11,699 nucleotides of DNA, taken from NCBI GenBank assembly GCA_045646525.1, contig JAZRKX010000017.1:1-11699 (forward strand), in the 5' to 3' direction. Origin of the DNA: RGIG8748 sp045646525 (GTDB lineage: Bacteria; Bacillota; Clostridia; UMGS1810). Under the pieces are notes generated by a model. The model had not been told where the DNA came from. It made no database searches and worked only from the letters and a program-made list of their open reading frames with translations. Both the position numbers and the translations under genes were made by a program. Shown here in pieces: positions 1-6,484 of this stretch (within the stretch, counting starts at the first letter, position 1; every line of letters begins with the position of its first letter).

Positions 1-395
1 AATGCAAGATGATTGCAGACCTCGGCGTTGATATGCTCGCTGCAGGTATTGGTAATATTCACGGTAAATATCCTGAAAACTGGGCAGGTTTAAGATTTGA
101 CGTTTTGGAAAAAATCGGAGAAGCTACAAACCCGATGCCGCTCGTTCTTCACGGCGGTACAGGAATTCCTGCTGATATGATTAAAAAAGCAATTTCTCTC
201 GGCGTAAGCAAAATCAATGTTAACACAGAATGTCAGCTTTCTTTTGCAGCTGCAACAAGAGAATATGTTGAAGCAGGCAAGGATTTAGAGGGCAAAGGTT
301 TTGACCCGAGAAAGCTTCTCGCTCCCGGTGTTGAAGCAATCAAAGCTACTGTTAAAGAAAAGATGGAGCTTTTCGGTTCTGTAGGCAAAGCGTAA
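1..395 (+). CDS. fba: Class II fructose-bisphosphate aldolase, C-terminal part (5' end outside window)
   Basis: This is the C-terminal 130 or so residues of a class II, zinc-dependent fructose-bisphosphate aldolase, the glycolytic and gluconeogenic enzyme that interconverts fructose-1,6-bisphosphate with dihydroxyacetone phosphate and glyceraldehyde-3-phosphate in the cytoplasm. The reading frame is open from base 3 to the TAA at 393, so the gene starts upstream of the window; the ATG at 9 is internal. Visible family signatures are GIGNIHGKYP, whose His is a zinc ligand, LVLHGGTGIP, with a second zinc-ligand His and a phosphate-binding glycine loop, and GVSKINVNTE, which contacts the substrate phosphate. 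The protein ends normally, with a basic alpha-helical tail, and is followed by a strong terminator. Related enzymes of the same fold (tagatose-bisphosphate aldolase) share these motifs, so the exact sugar specificity is inferred from family frequency. Confidence 0.93.
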   Translation, partial: CKMIADLGVDMLAAGIGNIHGKYPENWAGLRFDVLEKIGEATNPMPLVLHGGTGIPADMIKKAISLGVSKINVNTECQLSFAAATREYVEAGKDLEGKGFDPRKLLAPGVEAIKATVKEKMELFGSVGKA

Positions 396-406
396 TAATT
401 AAAATT

Positions 407-437
407 AAATCCGCAGGTTTTTCCTGCGGATTTTTTT
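407..437 (+). terminator. Intrinsic terminator after fba
   Basis: The 7-bp GC-rich stem CCGCAGG (411-417) / CCTGCGG (423-429) has a five-T loop, is extended by AAAT/ATTT pairing at its base, and runs straight into seven Ts (431-437). This is a textbook rho-independent terminator for the aldolase gene. It sits only 18 bases before the start codon of the next gene. Confidence 0.93.
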
Positions 438-455
438 AAGAAAGGTAATATAAGT

Positions 456-1232
456 ATGTATGAAGAAATAAGAAATAAAAAAGGTTTTATAAGCGATATG
501 GACGGTGTTATCTATCATGGTAACAACCTTTTAGACGGCGTTCTGGAATTTGTTAACTGGCTTTTGGAAAATGAAAAGGAATTTATTTTCTTAACAAACA
601 GCTCCGAGCGCACACCTCAGGAATTAAGCAGAAAGCTAAAACGCATGGGGCTTGATGTTCCTGCAAACCATTTTTACACAAGTGCTCTTGCAACGGCGGA
701 ATTCCTTTCAAAGCAAAAGCCAGGCTGCAGTGCTTATGTAATAGGTGAGGCAGGTCTTGCAAACGCTCTTTATGACGTTGGAATAGATATGAACGATGTT
801 AACCCCGAATATGTTATCGTGGGCGACACCAGAACATATAACTTTGAAAAAATAGAAAAGGCAATTGCCCTTGTAAATAAAGGCGCAAAGCTCATCGGCA
901 CAAACCCCGATATCACAGGTCCTACCGAAAACGGCATAATGCCTGCTGTTGGTGCGCTTATTGCCCCGATTGAAATTGCAACAGGCAAAAAGGCATATTT
1001 TGTAGGCAAACCAAACCCGCTCATGGTAAGACATGCCAATAAAGCACTTTCGTGCCACACTGCCGAAACTGTGTTTATTGGCGACAGAATGGATACCGAT
1101 ATTGTTTCGGGATTAGAGTCTATGATAGACACCGTTCTTGTTTTAAGCGGCGTAACAAGCATGGATATGATTGATAATTTCCCATACCGTCCTACATATA
1201 TAATGGACGGAATTGGCGATATACTAAAATAA
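456..1232 (+). CDS. HAD-superfamily phosphatase, NagD / p-nitrophenylphosphatase type (HAD-IIA)
   Basis: This is a 258-residue haloacid dehalogenase-fold phosphatase of the NagD/PNPase-like subfamily, which is cytoplasmic and Mg2+-dependent. All four motifs are visible. Motif I is DMDGVIYHG, with nucleophile Asp14 and general acid/base Asp16. Motif II is FLTNSS (Thr47-Asn48-Ser49). Lys185 lies in VGKPNPLM, and motif IV is GDRMDTDI with Asp210, Asp213 and Asp215. The stretch between motifs II and III, about residues 75-180, is the C2-type alpha/beta cap that defines HAD-IIA. The length matches the family (about 250-270). Physiological substrates of this subfamily are usually sugar phosphates, nucleotides or glycolytic side products; the sequence does not say which. 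The start at 456 has a modest AAAGG site at 441-445. The gene lies immediately behind the aldolase terminator with no obvious promoter between them. Confidence 0.92.
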   Translation: MYEEIRNKKGFISDMDGVIYHGNNLLDGVLEFVNWLLENEKEFIFLTNSSERTPQELSRKLKRMGLDVPANHFYTSALATAEFLSKQKPGCSAYVIGEAGLANALYDVGIDMNDVNPEYVIVGDTRTYNFEKIEKAIALVNKGAKLIGTNPDITGPTENGIMPAVGALIAPIEIATGKKAYFVGKPNPLMVRHANKALSCHTAETVFIGDRMDTDIVSGLESMIDTVLVLSGVTSMDMIDNFPYRPTYIMDGIGDILK

Positions 1233-1245
1233 TTTAAAAAAACAT

Positions 1246-1274
1246 TTGACAAAATTTGTTTTTTATTGTATACT
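1246..1274 (+). promoter_or_regulatory. Sigma-A promoter of the rpsF-ssb-rpsR operon
   Basis: A perfect -35 box TTGACA (1246-1251) is followed, after exactly 17 bases, by TATACT (1269-1274), one mismatch from the consensus -10. Transcription should start near 1281, which gives an approximately 70-base leader before rpsF. The promoter starts 14 bases after the stop codon of the HAD gene. Confidence 0.9.
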
Positions 1275-1280
1275 ATTATG

Positions 1281-1344
1281 GCATGTTTATGACATGCTTT
1301 CCTTGCTCCGTGGAATAACGGGGCCAAAGTCCAGAAGGAGGTGA
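1281..1344 (+). promoter_or_regulatory. Structured rpsF leader, probable S6:S18 autoregulatory RNA element
   Basis: Two hairpins can be drawn. The first is GCATGT (1281-1286) with ACATGC (1292-1297), loop TTATG, at the very 5' end of the transcript. The second is CTCCGT (1306-1311) with ACGGGG (1318-1323), loop GGAATA. It can extend through TTG (1303-1305) with CAA around a bulged C, just before the SD AAGGAGGTGA (1335-1344). Many bacterial rpsF mRNAs carry a leader hairpin with a conserved CCG that binds the S6:S18 complex for feedback control. The CCG at 1308-1310 and the rpsF...rpsR operon order fit that class. Assignment to the class is inferred; the hairpins are seen directly. Confidence 0.6.
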
Positions 1345-1350
1345 ATCATA

Positions 1351-1641
1351 ATGGAAAATGTTAAGAACAAATACGAAACCATCTTTGTTATTGATGCGTC
1401 TTTAGCTGAAGATCAGATCAATGCACTCGTAGAAAAGTTCAAAGCTCTTATTGCTGAAAATGCTACAACAGAATCTGTTGACGTTTGGGGTAAGAGAAGA
1501 TTGGCATATCCGATTGATTACAAAACAGAAGGTTACTATGTTTTGGTCAATTTCGAAAGCCAGGCTGAGTTTATTGCAGAGCTTGAAAGAGTTTATAACA
1601 TCACAGACGGTATCTTAAGAACAATTGTTGTAAGAAAATAG
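1351..1641 (+). CDS. rpsF: 30S ribosomal protein S6
   Basis: This 96-residue protein has the S6 signature order: an N-terminal strand NKYETIFVIDASL, a central WGKRRLAYPIDYKTEGYYVLVNF strand pair, and a C-terminal YNITDGILRTIVVRK helix-strand. The length is normal for S6 (about 95-100). S6 binds 16S rRNA in the platform of the small subunit as a heterodimer with S18, whose gene lies two positions downstream. The start is fixed by the near-perfect SD AAGGAGGTGA seven bases upstream. The stop codon TAG overlaps the SD of ssb, so the two are translationally close. The operon is expected to be feedback regulated through the leader described separately. Confidence 0.98.
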   Translation: MENVKNKYETIFVIDASLAEDQINALVEKFKALIAENATTESVDVWGKRRLAYPIDYKTEGYYVLVNFESQAEFIAELERVYNITDGILRTIVVRK

Positions 1642-1651
1642 GTGATTTTTA

Positions 1652-2080
1652 ATGAACAAGGCAATATTAGTAGGCAGACTTACTAAAGACCCTGAGCTTT
1701 CAACAACACCAAGCGGTGTTAGTAACTGCAGATTTACAATCGCTGTAAACAGACGTTACAAAAATGCTGAGGGCGGCTACGATGCAGATTTTATCAACTG
1801 CATTGCTTGGAGACAGCAGGCAGAATTTCTTGCAAGGTTCTTTGCAAAGGGCCGTATGGTAGGGCTTGTTGGTTCTATCCAGACAAGAAATTACGAAAAA
1901 GACGGACAGAGAGTGTATGTTACAGAGGTTGTGGCAGACGAAATCAGCTTTGTAGACAGCAAGTCACAGGGCGAGGGCGCTGCTCCTTCTATGCAGACAA
2001 ACAACAGCACTCCGTCAGATTCATTCGGTGCGGCAGACGGCTTTATGCCAATGCCTGCAGATGATGACCTGCCGTTTTAA
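1652..2080 (+). CDS. ssb: Single-stranded DNA-binding protein
   Basis: This 142-residue SSB binds single-stranded DNA as a tetramer in replication, repair and recombination. The N-terminal OB-fold (about residues 1-105) starts MNKAILVGRLTKDPEL and includes FTIAVNRR, DFINCIAWRQQAEFLARFFAKG and GSIQTRNYEKDGQRVYVTEVVAD, all typical SSB core segments. A low-complexity Gln/Ser/Pro linker follows, and the protein ends in the acidic tip DDDLPF (137-142) that recruits partner proteins. The SD AGGTGA (1640-1645) overlaps the rpsF stop codon. The order rpsF-ssb-rpsR is the classical Bacillota arrangement, which makes this the main housekeeping SSB rather than a plasmid or phage copy. Confidence 0.98.
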   Translation: MNKAILVGRLTKDPELSTTPSGVSNCRFTIAVNRRYKNAEGGYDADFINCIAWRQQAEFLARFFAKGRMVGLVGSIQTRNYEKDGQRVYVTEVVADEISFVDSKSQGEGAAPSMQTNNSTPSDSFGAADGFMPMPADDDLPF

Positions 2081-2117
2081 TTTTTAAGACGTAAAATAAC
2101 TAAAGGAGGTAAACAAA

Positions 2118-2354
2118 ATGTCCGAAGAAAGACAGTACAGAAGAAAGCCTAAGAAAAAAGTTTGTGCTTTCTGTGTAGATAAAGTAGCAGAAATCGATTA
2201 CAAGGATATAGCAAAGCTCAGAAGATATGTATCTGAAAGAGCTAAAATTCTTCCCAGAAGAATAAGCGGTAACTGTGCTAAGCACCAGAGACAGCTTACT
2301 ACTGCTATAAAGAGAGCAAGACATATTGCACTTCTCCCCTACACAGCAGATTAA
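2118..2354 (+). CDS. rpsR: 30S ribosomal protein S18 (zinc-type)
   Basis: This 78-residue S18 contains the core IDYKDIAKLRRYVSERAKILPRRISG and the C-terminal basic helix HQRQLTTAIKRARHIALLPY. The N-terminal VCAFC pair (CxxC), followed by a later Cys in SGNCAKHQ with an adjacent His, indicates the C+ zinc-binding version rather than the zinc-independent paralogue. It assembles with S6 on the 30S platform. An AAAGGAGGT SD (2102-2110) lies eight bases before the ATG. The 37-base gap after ssb holds only this SD, so rpsR is the last gene of the operon, and two hairpins follow it. Confidence 0.98.
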   Translation: MSEERQYRRKPKKKVCAFCVDKVAEIDYKDIAKLRRYVSERAKILPRRISGNCAKHQRQLTTAIKRARHIALLPYTAD

Positions 2355-2369
2355 TCGACAAAATAAAAT

Positions 2370-2391
2370 GAATGCACCGCAAGGTGTATTC
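2370..2391 (+). other. GNRA-capped hairpin downstream of rpsR
   Basis: GAATGCACC (2370-2378) pairs with GGTGTATTC (2383-2391), nine pairs with one G-U, closed by the stable tetraloop GCAA. No T tract follows, so this is not itself a terminator. It precedes the real terminator and probably shields the 3' end of the mRNA from exonucleases. Confidence 0.6.
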
Positions 2392-2408
2392 ATACATATT
2401 AAAAGATT

Positions 2409-2439
2409 AAGCCTTTCGCGTTTATGCGAGAGGCTTTTT
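2409..2439 (+). terminator. Intrinsic terminator of the rpsF-ssb-rpsR operon
   Basis: An 11-bp stem is formed by AAGCCTTTCGC (2409-2419) and GCGAGAGGCTT (2426-2436), with one G-U pair and a six-base loop. The stem runs into a six-T tract (2434-2439). Confidence 0.92.
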
Positions 2440-2519
2440 AATATTTGTTTTGATTACTTCGTCGTGCATTTTTTAATTTATACTAAATTCTTATGCCGCA
2501 TTGAAATATGCGGGGATGT

Positions 2520-2794
2520 TAAGGGGAGCCTGCACATGTTCCTTCCGGCACCCTTGTAATCCGCATTGAAATTTAAAGCGAAAAGAAAACCCCGATTAAA
2601 AAACGCAGAGACACCGCAAACGGCAAATGCAATAAATCAGTTCCATTATGCATTTGCCGTTTAGTGAGGACTTGAAGAAAAAATTTCTTCTTCCGCAACG
2701 GCGGTAGGATATGCGTCTTTAATCGGGGTTTTTAGCTTTAAATTTCATAGCGGATGGGAAGGGTGTCGTGAGGAACATGGGTCAATTCCCTTTA
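2520..2794. repeat. Copy A of a palindromic, nested-hairpin repeat element (MITE-like)
   Basis: This is a gene-free element with long imperfect terminal inverted arms. The left arm (from ATGTTCCT, 2536) reads through CACCCTT, ATCCGC, GAAATTTAAAGC and CCCCGATTAAA. The right arm (to AGGAACAT, 2778) repeats these blocks as reverse complement. Outside them, TAAGGGGAGCCTGCAC (2520-2535) is matched more weakly by the complement of 2779-2794. In the centre AAACGGCAAATGCA (2618-2631) pairs perfectly with 2649-2662, and GAAGAAA (2674-2680) with TTTCTTC (2684-2690). A second, inverted copy at 11195-11568 matches the left 136 bases with three differences and the right 85 bases with four (hand alignment). 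There is no ORF and no transposase, so non-autonomous mobility is inferred from the duplication and symmetry. The CCCCGATT/AATCGGGG stem is flanked by T runs on both strands and could also stop transcription in either direction. Confidence 0.85.
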
Positions 2795-2801
2795 GCGTTT
2801 G

Positions 2802-2829
2802 CTTCTTTGACCGCAAAGAAGGTTTTTTT
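2802..2829 (+). terminator. Plus-strand intrinsic terminator abutting the convergent SLH gene
   Basis: CTTCTTTG (2802-2809) and CAAAGAAG (2814-2821) form a perfect 8-bp stem with loop ACCG, followed by seven Ts (2823-2829). The T tract exists only on the plus strand, so it stops rightward transcription emerging from copy A. It overlaps the stop codon of the minus-strand SLH gene. On the minus strand the same hairpin has no T tract behind it. Confidence 0.8.
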
Positions 2830-4864
2830 ACTTTACCATAAAGTTGTATACCATCACCGCAGTCTCTGCTCTTGTAATTTCATCCTTTGGCCTTAACCTG
2901 CCTCCGTTTCCGCATATAACGCCCATGCCAGTAAGTATGGCAGGGTAGCCTATGCATCCCTCGGCGAGCAGATGTCCGTCCTCATACTCAACCTTGAATA
3001 TGTCGGAAAGCTTTGCCACATCGCCAAGCCCTGCAAGGCGTATCATGTACATAAAAGCTTCCTCTCGGGTTACGGTCCTTTCGGGACTTTTTTCCTCTTC
3101 GGTAAGTATGCCCTCTGATATCAGTTCTCTGTAGAGGTCTTCATCCGTATAGTCAAGATAGTATCTGTTTCGCACGCCTGCGGCAAATAGTCTTAACACA
3201 TCCGCCTGTGTTGCCGCCTCATCGGGGCGGAACTTGTCGCCCGAAAAGCCTATCTGCACATCGGCAAGCTTTTCTATCTTTTCTTTTGCCCAGTGCTTTT
3301 CTATATCGGTATAGTCATAAGAAGATGTGCTCTGCCATGCATAGTCCCTGTACTCTTCGCCAGTAAAGGCATCTATCTCCTTGCCGTATTCACTCACGGT
3401 AAAGCACACCTTGTAGCTACCGCCCGTCTTCATGTATATCTTCTTAAGAGGGCTTATTTCCATAAGGTGCTTATATGCAGTATCGGCATCGAGCGCACCC
3501 TCGGGATTTGCAAAATTCCTCTGCTCCTCAAAGTCGAGACTGTAGCTTGTTATCATGCCGCTCTGGGCATTATAGCTTACATGTACACCATCATTTATGT
3601 AGCGGACGGAATTTACCTCTCTGTCGTAGCCGCAGTTTACATTTGCACCCGTGGTATCAGTACGCACAAGAATGAATTGAGACAGCTTATCGCCAAGCAC
3701 CGCTTTTAAGAATTCTTCCGTATTCTTTTGGGCGGTTTTTTGTTTGGCAGCGGTCATTTCGTATGTCCTTGCCATGTCCGAAATCTTTCTTGCATACAGG
3801 CTTAAAAGCTCTCCGCTCTCTCCGTCAAACGATGCGGAAATGCTCCTATCCTTATTTGCATAGCTTACGGACACGGTGTACTTTTTGTTCCTCTGCGATA
3901 TATTCCAGCTCTCTCTCTTTATGGAAGAATCAATCTTCACATGAGGAAGCTTAGCGAGAATTCTGTGTGCATCGTCTGCCGATATGAGCTTGTTTACCTT
4001 GCCAAGTTCCTCCAGTTCCTTTTCGGTAAGGATTTCCTCTCTTGCACCGCCCGCGCCCGATACCATCTCCTTGTTGGCAGAGTCGAACACCTCGTCTCCG
4101 CCTCTCTCCCGCGGGTCTTCTGTAACCATCTCGCCTGTGGAAGATAAAATGAAGCCTGCGTCAGAGTTTTTAAAGCGATACACAAGTGCGGTAGCGTCTT
4201 TTTTATCTGAACCGTATACATCCTTATATATCATTTCCTCGGGAAAAGCGTCACGGTATTTATTTTCGTAATCCGTTACCGCTTCTCCATCGGCTTCAAA
4301 TACCGCATCATAATTTATGTTTGCATACATGCTCCGCACATATGCCTTATCGTCATACACCTCTATGCGAACTGAAACCGCATTGTCCTTAACCTCTATA
4401 CCACCGTATGTACGCACAAATTCAAGGTTGTAATTTAAGTTATTTACATTCCACGAGTTTTCGCGCAAGGTAAGCATATTTCCATTTTGGAATACCTCAG
4501 GCAGAGCCTTTTGCAGAAAAGAATATGCAAAGGAGATTATATCATCCTTGGAAAGCCTTGTAAGCTTCTTGTCCGATTTTAAAGCGCGGTTGTAGGAGTA
4601 GTAATTTTTTATCCGTCCCTTTTCGTCTGCCACAACCTCCGCATTTGCGCTCCCGTCCTTATTGCACCACGAAAATGTGTAGCTTATACTGCCCCGGTTT
4701 TCATTGGAATACGGGGTAAACTCTGTAAGGTCGGCGGGGATATCTACCCTGCCCTTTACGGTTACAAGAGCACTATACATCTTGTCCGTATAGTCCGCGT
4801 CGGCATATACTGCCATAGAGAGTGCAAGTATAAGTACCATAAATACACATAAAAACCTTTTCAT
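2828..4864 (-). CDS. Secreted YcdB/YcdC-like protein with three C-terminal SLH repeats
   Basis: This 678-residue exported protein has a signal peptide (MKRFLCVFMVLILALSMAVYA, cleavage near residue 22-24). Residues about 105-250 and 295-440 look like two divergent copies of the YcdB/YcdC (PepSY-related) fold, for example LEFVRTYGGIEVKDNAVSV and YTVSVSYANKDRSISASFDG. A charged Glu-rich linker lies between them (about 255-292). Three SLH repeats fill 518-678: YTDIEKHWAKEKIEKL...FRPDEAATQADVLRLF, a degenerate second, and a third ending LRPKDEITRAETAVMVYNFM. SLH repeats anchor proteins non-covalently to secondary cell-wall polymer. YcdB-type domains have no established catalytic role; PepSY relatives are often thought to restrain proteases. 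The SD AGAGGTGAT precedes the ATG at 4864. The gene starts 60 bases after bofA on the same strand, so co-transcription is likely. No minus-strand terminator is obvious beyond the stop codon. Confidence 0.85.
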   Translation of the reverse strand: MKRFLCVFMVLILALSMAVYADADYTDKMYSALVTVKGRVDIPADLTEFTPYSNENRGSISYTFSWCNKDGSANAEVVADEKGRIKNYYSYNRALKSDKKLTRLSKDDIISFAYSFLQKALPEVFQNGNMLTLRENSWNVNNLNYNLEFVRTYGGIEVKDNAVSVRIEVYDDKAYVRSMYANINYDAVFEADGEAVTDYENKYRDAFPEEMIYKDVYGSDKKDATALVYRFKNSDAGFILSSTGEMVTEDPRERGGDEVFDSANKEMVSGAGGAREEILTEKELEELGKVNKLISADDAHRILAKLPHVKIDSSIKRESWNISQRNKKYTVSVSYANKDRSISASFDGESGELLSLYARKISDMARTYEMTAAKQKTAQKNTEEFLKAVLGDKLSQFILVRTDTTGANVNCGYDREVNSVRYINDGVHVSYNAQSGMITSYSLDFEEQRNFANPEGALDADTAYKHLMEISPLKKIYMKTGGSYKVCFTVSEYGKEIDAFTGEEYRDYAWQSTSSYDYTDIEKHWAKEKIEKLADVQIGFSGDKFRPDEAATQADVLRLFAAGVRNRYYLDYTDEDLYRELISEGILTEEEKSPERTVTREEAFMYMIRLAGLGDVAKLSDIFKVEYEDGHLLAEGCIGYPAILTGMGVICGNGGRLRPKDEITRAETAVMVYNFMVK

Positions 4865-4924
4865 AGTATCACCTCTACCTATAATACCATTTTATGTAAG
4901 AAAAGGTTGCACTTTTTTATGCAC

Positions 4925-5191
4925 TTAATAGAAAATTTGAAGGATAAGAATAAGTATAACCCCCGGAATGCCAAGCGCTCCCGCAACCACCGCCGTAACG
5001 GGATTTAAGCCTATATGTATCCCCGCACCCGAGCCTATAAGATTTATAAGCGCCATGAATACAAGCGCCACTATACTGTTTATTACAAGCTTTAACACAA
5101 ATTTTATGGGTTTTAAAAATATGCCCGAAATAACACATACTATGAGGATGCCCAGTACATATCCCACCGCAGTTACAAAAGATATCTCCAT
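4925..5191 (-). CDS. bofA: BofA-family membrane protein
   Basis: This 88-residue, very hydrophobic protein belongs to the pro-sigma-K processing inhibitor BofA family. In Bacillus, BofA sits in the outer forespore membrane and holds the SpoIVFB protease inactive; in many clostridia, family members occur outside known sigma-K circuits. Two membrane segments are visible, about residues 6-26 and 34-56, followed by the family-typical C-terminal GSGAGIHIGLNPVTAVVAGALGIPGV block and a final hydrophobic stretch ending QIFY. The start at 5191 is chosen because AAAGGAGATGAT lies just upstream and the resulting length equals typical BofA (about 87). The open frame extends 30 codons further upstream, but that sequence is not family-like and overlaps the promoter. 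It leads an operon with the SLH gene. Confidence 0.88.
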   Translation of the reverse strand: MEISFVTAVGYVLGILIVCVISGIFLKPIKFVLKLVINSIVALVFMALINLIGSGAGIHIGLNPVTAVVAGALGIPGVILILILQIFY

Positions 5192-5204
5192 CTTATCATC
5201 TCCT

Positions 5205-5259
5205 TTGTACATTATATTAAGGCATGTACAATTATATCGTTGTGAGTTTTGCACAAAAA
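5205..5259 (-). promoter_or_regulatory. Probable bofA promoter with an operator-like dyad at the start site
   Basis: On the minus strand a TATAAT hexamer occupies 5236-5231. The -35 region is poor (T-rich around 5254-5259), suggesting activator dependence or a different sigma factor. Immediately downstream, at the expected start site, lies a perfect 8-bp inverted repeat, TTGTACAT (5205-5212) and ATGTACAA (5224-5231), separated by 11 bases and lying directly upstream of the SD. This geometry suits a dimeric repressor, or a small hairpin at the 5' end of the mRNA. Confidence 0.45.
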
Positions 5260-5324
5260 AGTGTGTTTTGAAAAACCGCATTTGTAGAAAGTATACATTT
5301 CAAAAATATTACAAGCCTAATTTA

Positions 5325-5353
5325 TTGCAAATTTTGCAAAAAACCATTATTAT
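5325..5353 (+). promoter_or_regulatory. Candidate promoter of the PucR-ftsEX-M23-ctpA operon
   Basis: TTGCAA (5325-5330) is followed after 17 bases by TATTAT (5348-5353). A second TTGCAA lies at 5334-5339, so two self-complementary hexamers nine bases apart overlap the -35 region and could be an operator, perhaps for the regulator itself. Other AT-rich -10-like hexamers nearby (TATAAG 5353, TATAGT 5363) make the exact start uncertain. Confidence 0.4.
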
Positions 5354-5387
5354 ATAAGTATCTATAGTATTTTATGAGGTGAATTAG

Positions 5388-6473
5388 ATGAATGTTAGAT
5401 TTTTTCAGCAAATGGCTCACCAGATGAAAGAGGTTATGAACAGAGACCTCGGTATCATTACCGACAGCGGTCTCGTGGTTTCTTCAAACGACGCTTGCAT
5501 AAGCAACAGCGACCTGGAGTGTGTTCTGTCCTTTACTGCAGACAACACAGATACCTTTACCTACAACGGCTTTACCTACAAGCCCATAGTAAATACAGGC
5601 AAGATAGAATACATCATATTTGTAAAGGGGGACGATTCTCTTGCGAGAAACTACTCCGATATACTTCAGGTAAGCTTTTCTTCCGTTAAGTCGCTCTATG
5701 ACGACAAGCACGATAAGCTCAACTTTATAAAGAACTTCCTGCTCGACAACATCCTCCCCGGCGATATACTTGCCAAGGCGGCAGAGCTTCACATCACAAT
5801 AGACGCCAAGAGGGTAGTGTTCCTTATACAGACAGAACGCATATCCGACTTCTCTGTGCTTGAGCTTATAGAGGGCATGTTCCCCAACAAGCAGACAGAC
5901 CTTATCGTAAGCATAGACGAAAACAATGTGGCTCTTGTAAAGGAATTCGAGGACGAGACTCAGCTTTCCGAGCTTCAGAGCATAGCAAGAAGCATATGCG
6001 ACAACATAAACACCGAGGTTATGGCAAAAGCCATAGTAGGCATAGGCACCGTAGTTGGCAATGTCAAGGAAATCGCACGTTCCTACAAGGAAGCCCGCGT
6101 GGCTCTTGAGGTAGGCAAGGTGTTCGATGACGAAAAGTATATCTTAAGCTACGAGGACCTCGGCATAGGAAGACTTATCTATCAGCTTCCCACAACACTT
6201 TGCGAGCTTTTCCTTACCGAAGTGTTCAAAAAAGGCTCCATAGACGACCTCGACCAGGAAATAATATTCACAATACAGAAATTCTTCGAAAACAACTTAA
6301 ATGTTTCCGAAACATCTCGTCAGCTCTATGTACACCGAAACACATTGGTTTACAGACTCGACAAAATCCAGAAGATTACAGGACTCGACCTCAGAGTATT
6401 CGACCAGGCAATAATATTTAAGGTTGCCATGATGGTAAATAAATACTTAAGGTCCAATGCGATGAAACTCTAG
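5388..6473 (+). CDS. PucR/CdaR-family transcriptional regulator
   Basis: This 361-residue cytoplasmic regulator ends in a PucR-type helix-turn-helix, about residues 300-350 (NNLNVSETSRQLYVHRNTLVYRLDKIQKITG), with the family-typical VHRNTLVYRL recognition segment. The middle, about 140-250, fits the CdaR GGDEF-like domain, ending in a YKEARVAL motif that is common in this family. Residues 1-125 form an N-terminal domain starting NVRFFQQMAHQMKEVMNRDLGIITDSGLVVSS, reminiscent of sugar-diacid-recognition or other small-ligand sensors; the ligand is not evident. Family members usually activate nearby genes. The SD GAGGTGA (5376-5382) sets the start. Its TAG stop codon overlaps the SD of ftsE, making it the first gene of the FtsEX operon and a good candidate for its regulator. 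Confidence 0.88.
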   Translation: MNVRFFQQMAHQMKEVMNRDLGIITDSGLVVSSNDACISNSDLECVLSFTADNTDTFTYNGFTYKPIVNTGKIEYIIFVKGDDSLARNYSDILQVSFSSVKSLYDDKHDKLNFIKNFLLDNILPGDILAKAAELHITIDAKRVVFLIQTERISDFSVLELIEGMFPNKQTDLIVSIDENNVALVKEFEDETQLSELQSIARSICDNINTEVMAKAIVGIGTVVGNVKEIARSYKEARVALEVGKVFDDEKYILSYEDLGIGRLIYQLPTTLCELFLTEVFKKGSIDDLDQEIIFTIQKFFENNLNVSETSRQLYVHRNTLVYRLDKIQKITGLDLRVFDQAIIFKVAMMVNKYLRSNAMKL

Positions 6474-6484
6474 GAGGAAAAACA

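Noticed and set aside
2326..2559. 77-codon frame running from rpsR into copy A
   Set aside because: It starts inside rpsR and crosses the operon terminator and the repeat border; there is no recognisable protein feature.
2520..2794. CRISPR array or tandem repeat interpretation of the copy A region
   Set aside because: There are no regularly spaced direct repeats; the symmetry is inverted and nested, with one copy per locus.
3293..4271. Several plus-strand frames opposite the SLH gene
   Set aside because: They are shadows of a 678-codon minus-strand gene with signal peptide and domain matches; none has an SD or recognisable domain.
5192..5281. N-terminal extension of bofA to an ATG at 5281
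   Set aside because: The extra 30 residues are Cys/Phe/Asn-rich and not family-like, overlap the promoter and dyad, and lack an SD, while the internal ATG at 5191 has a strong one.
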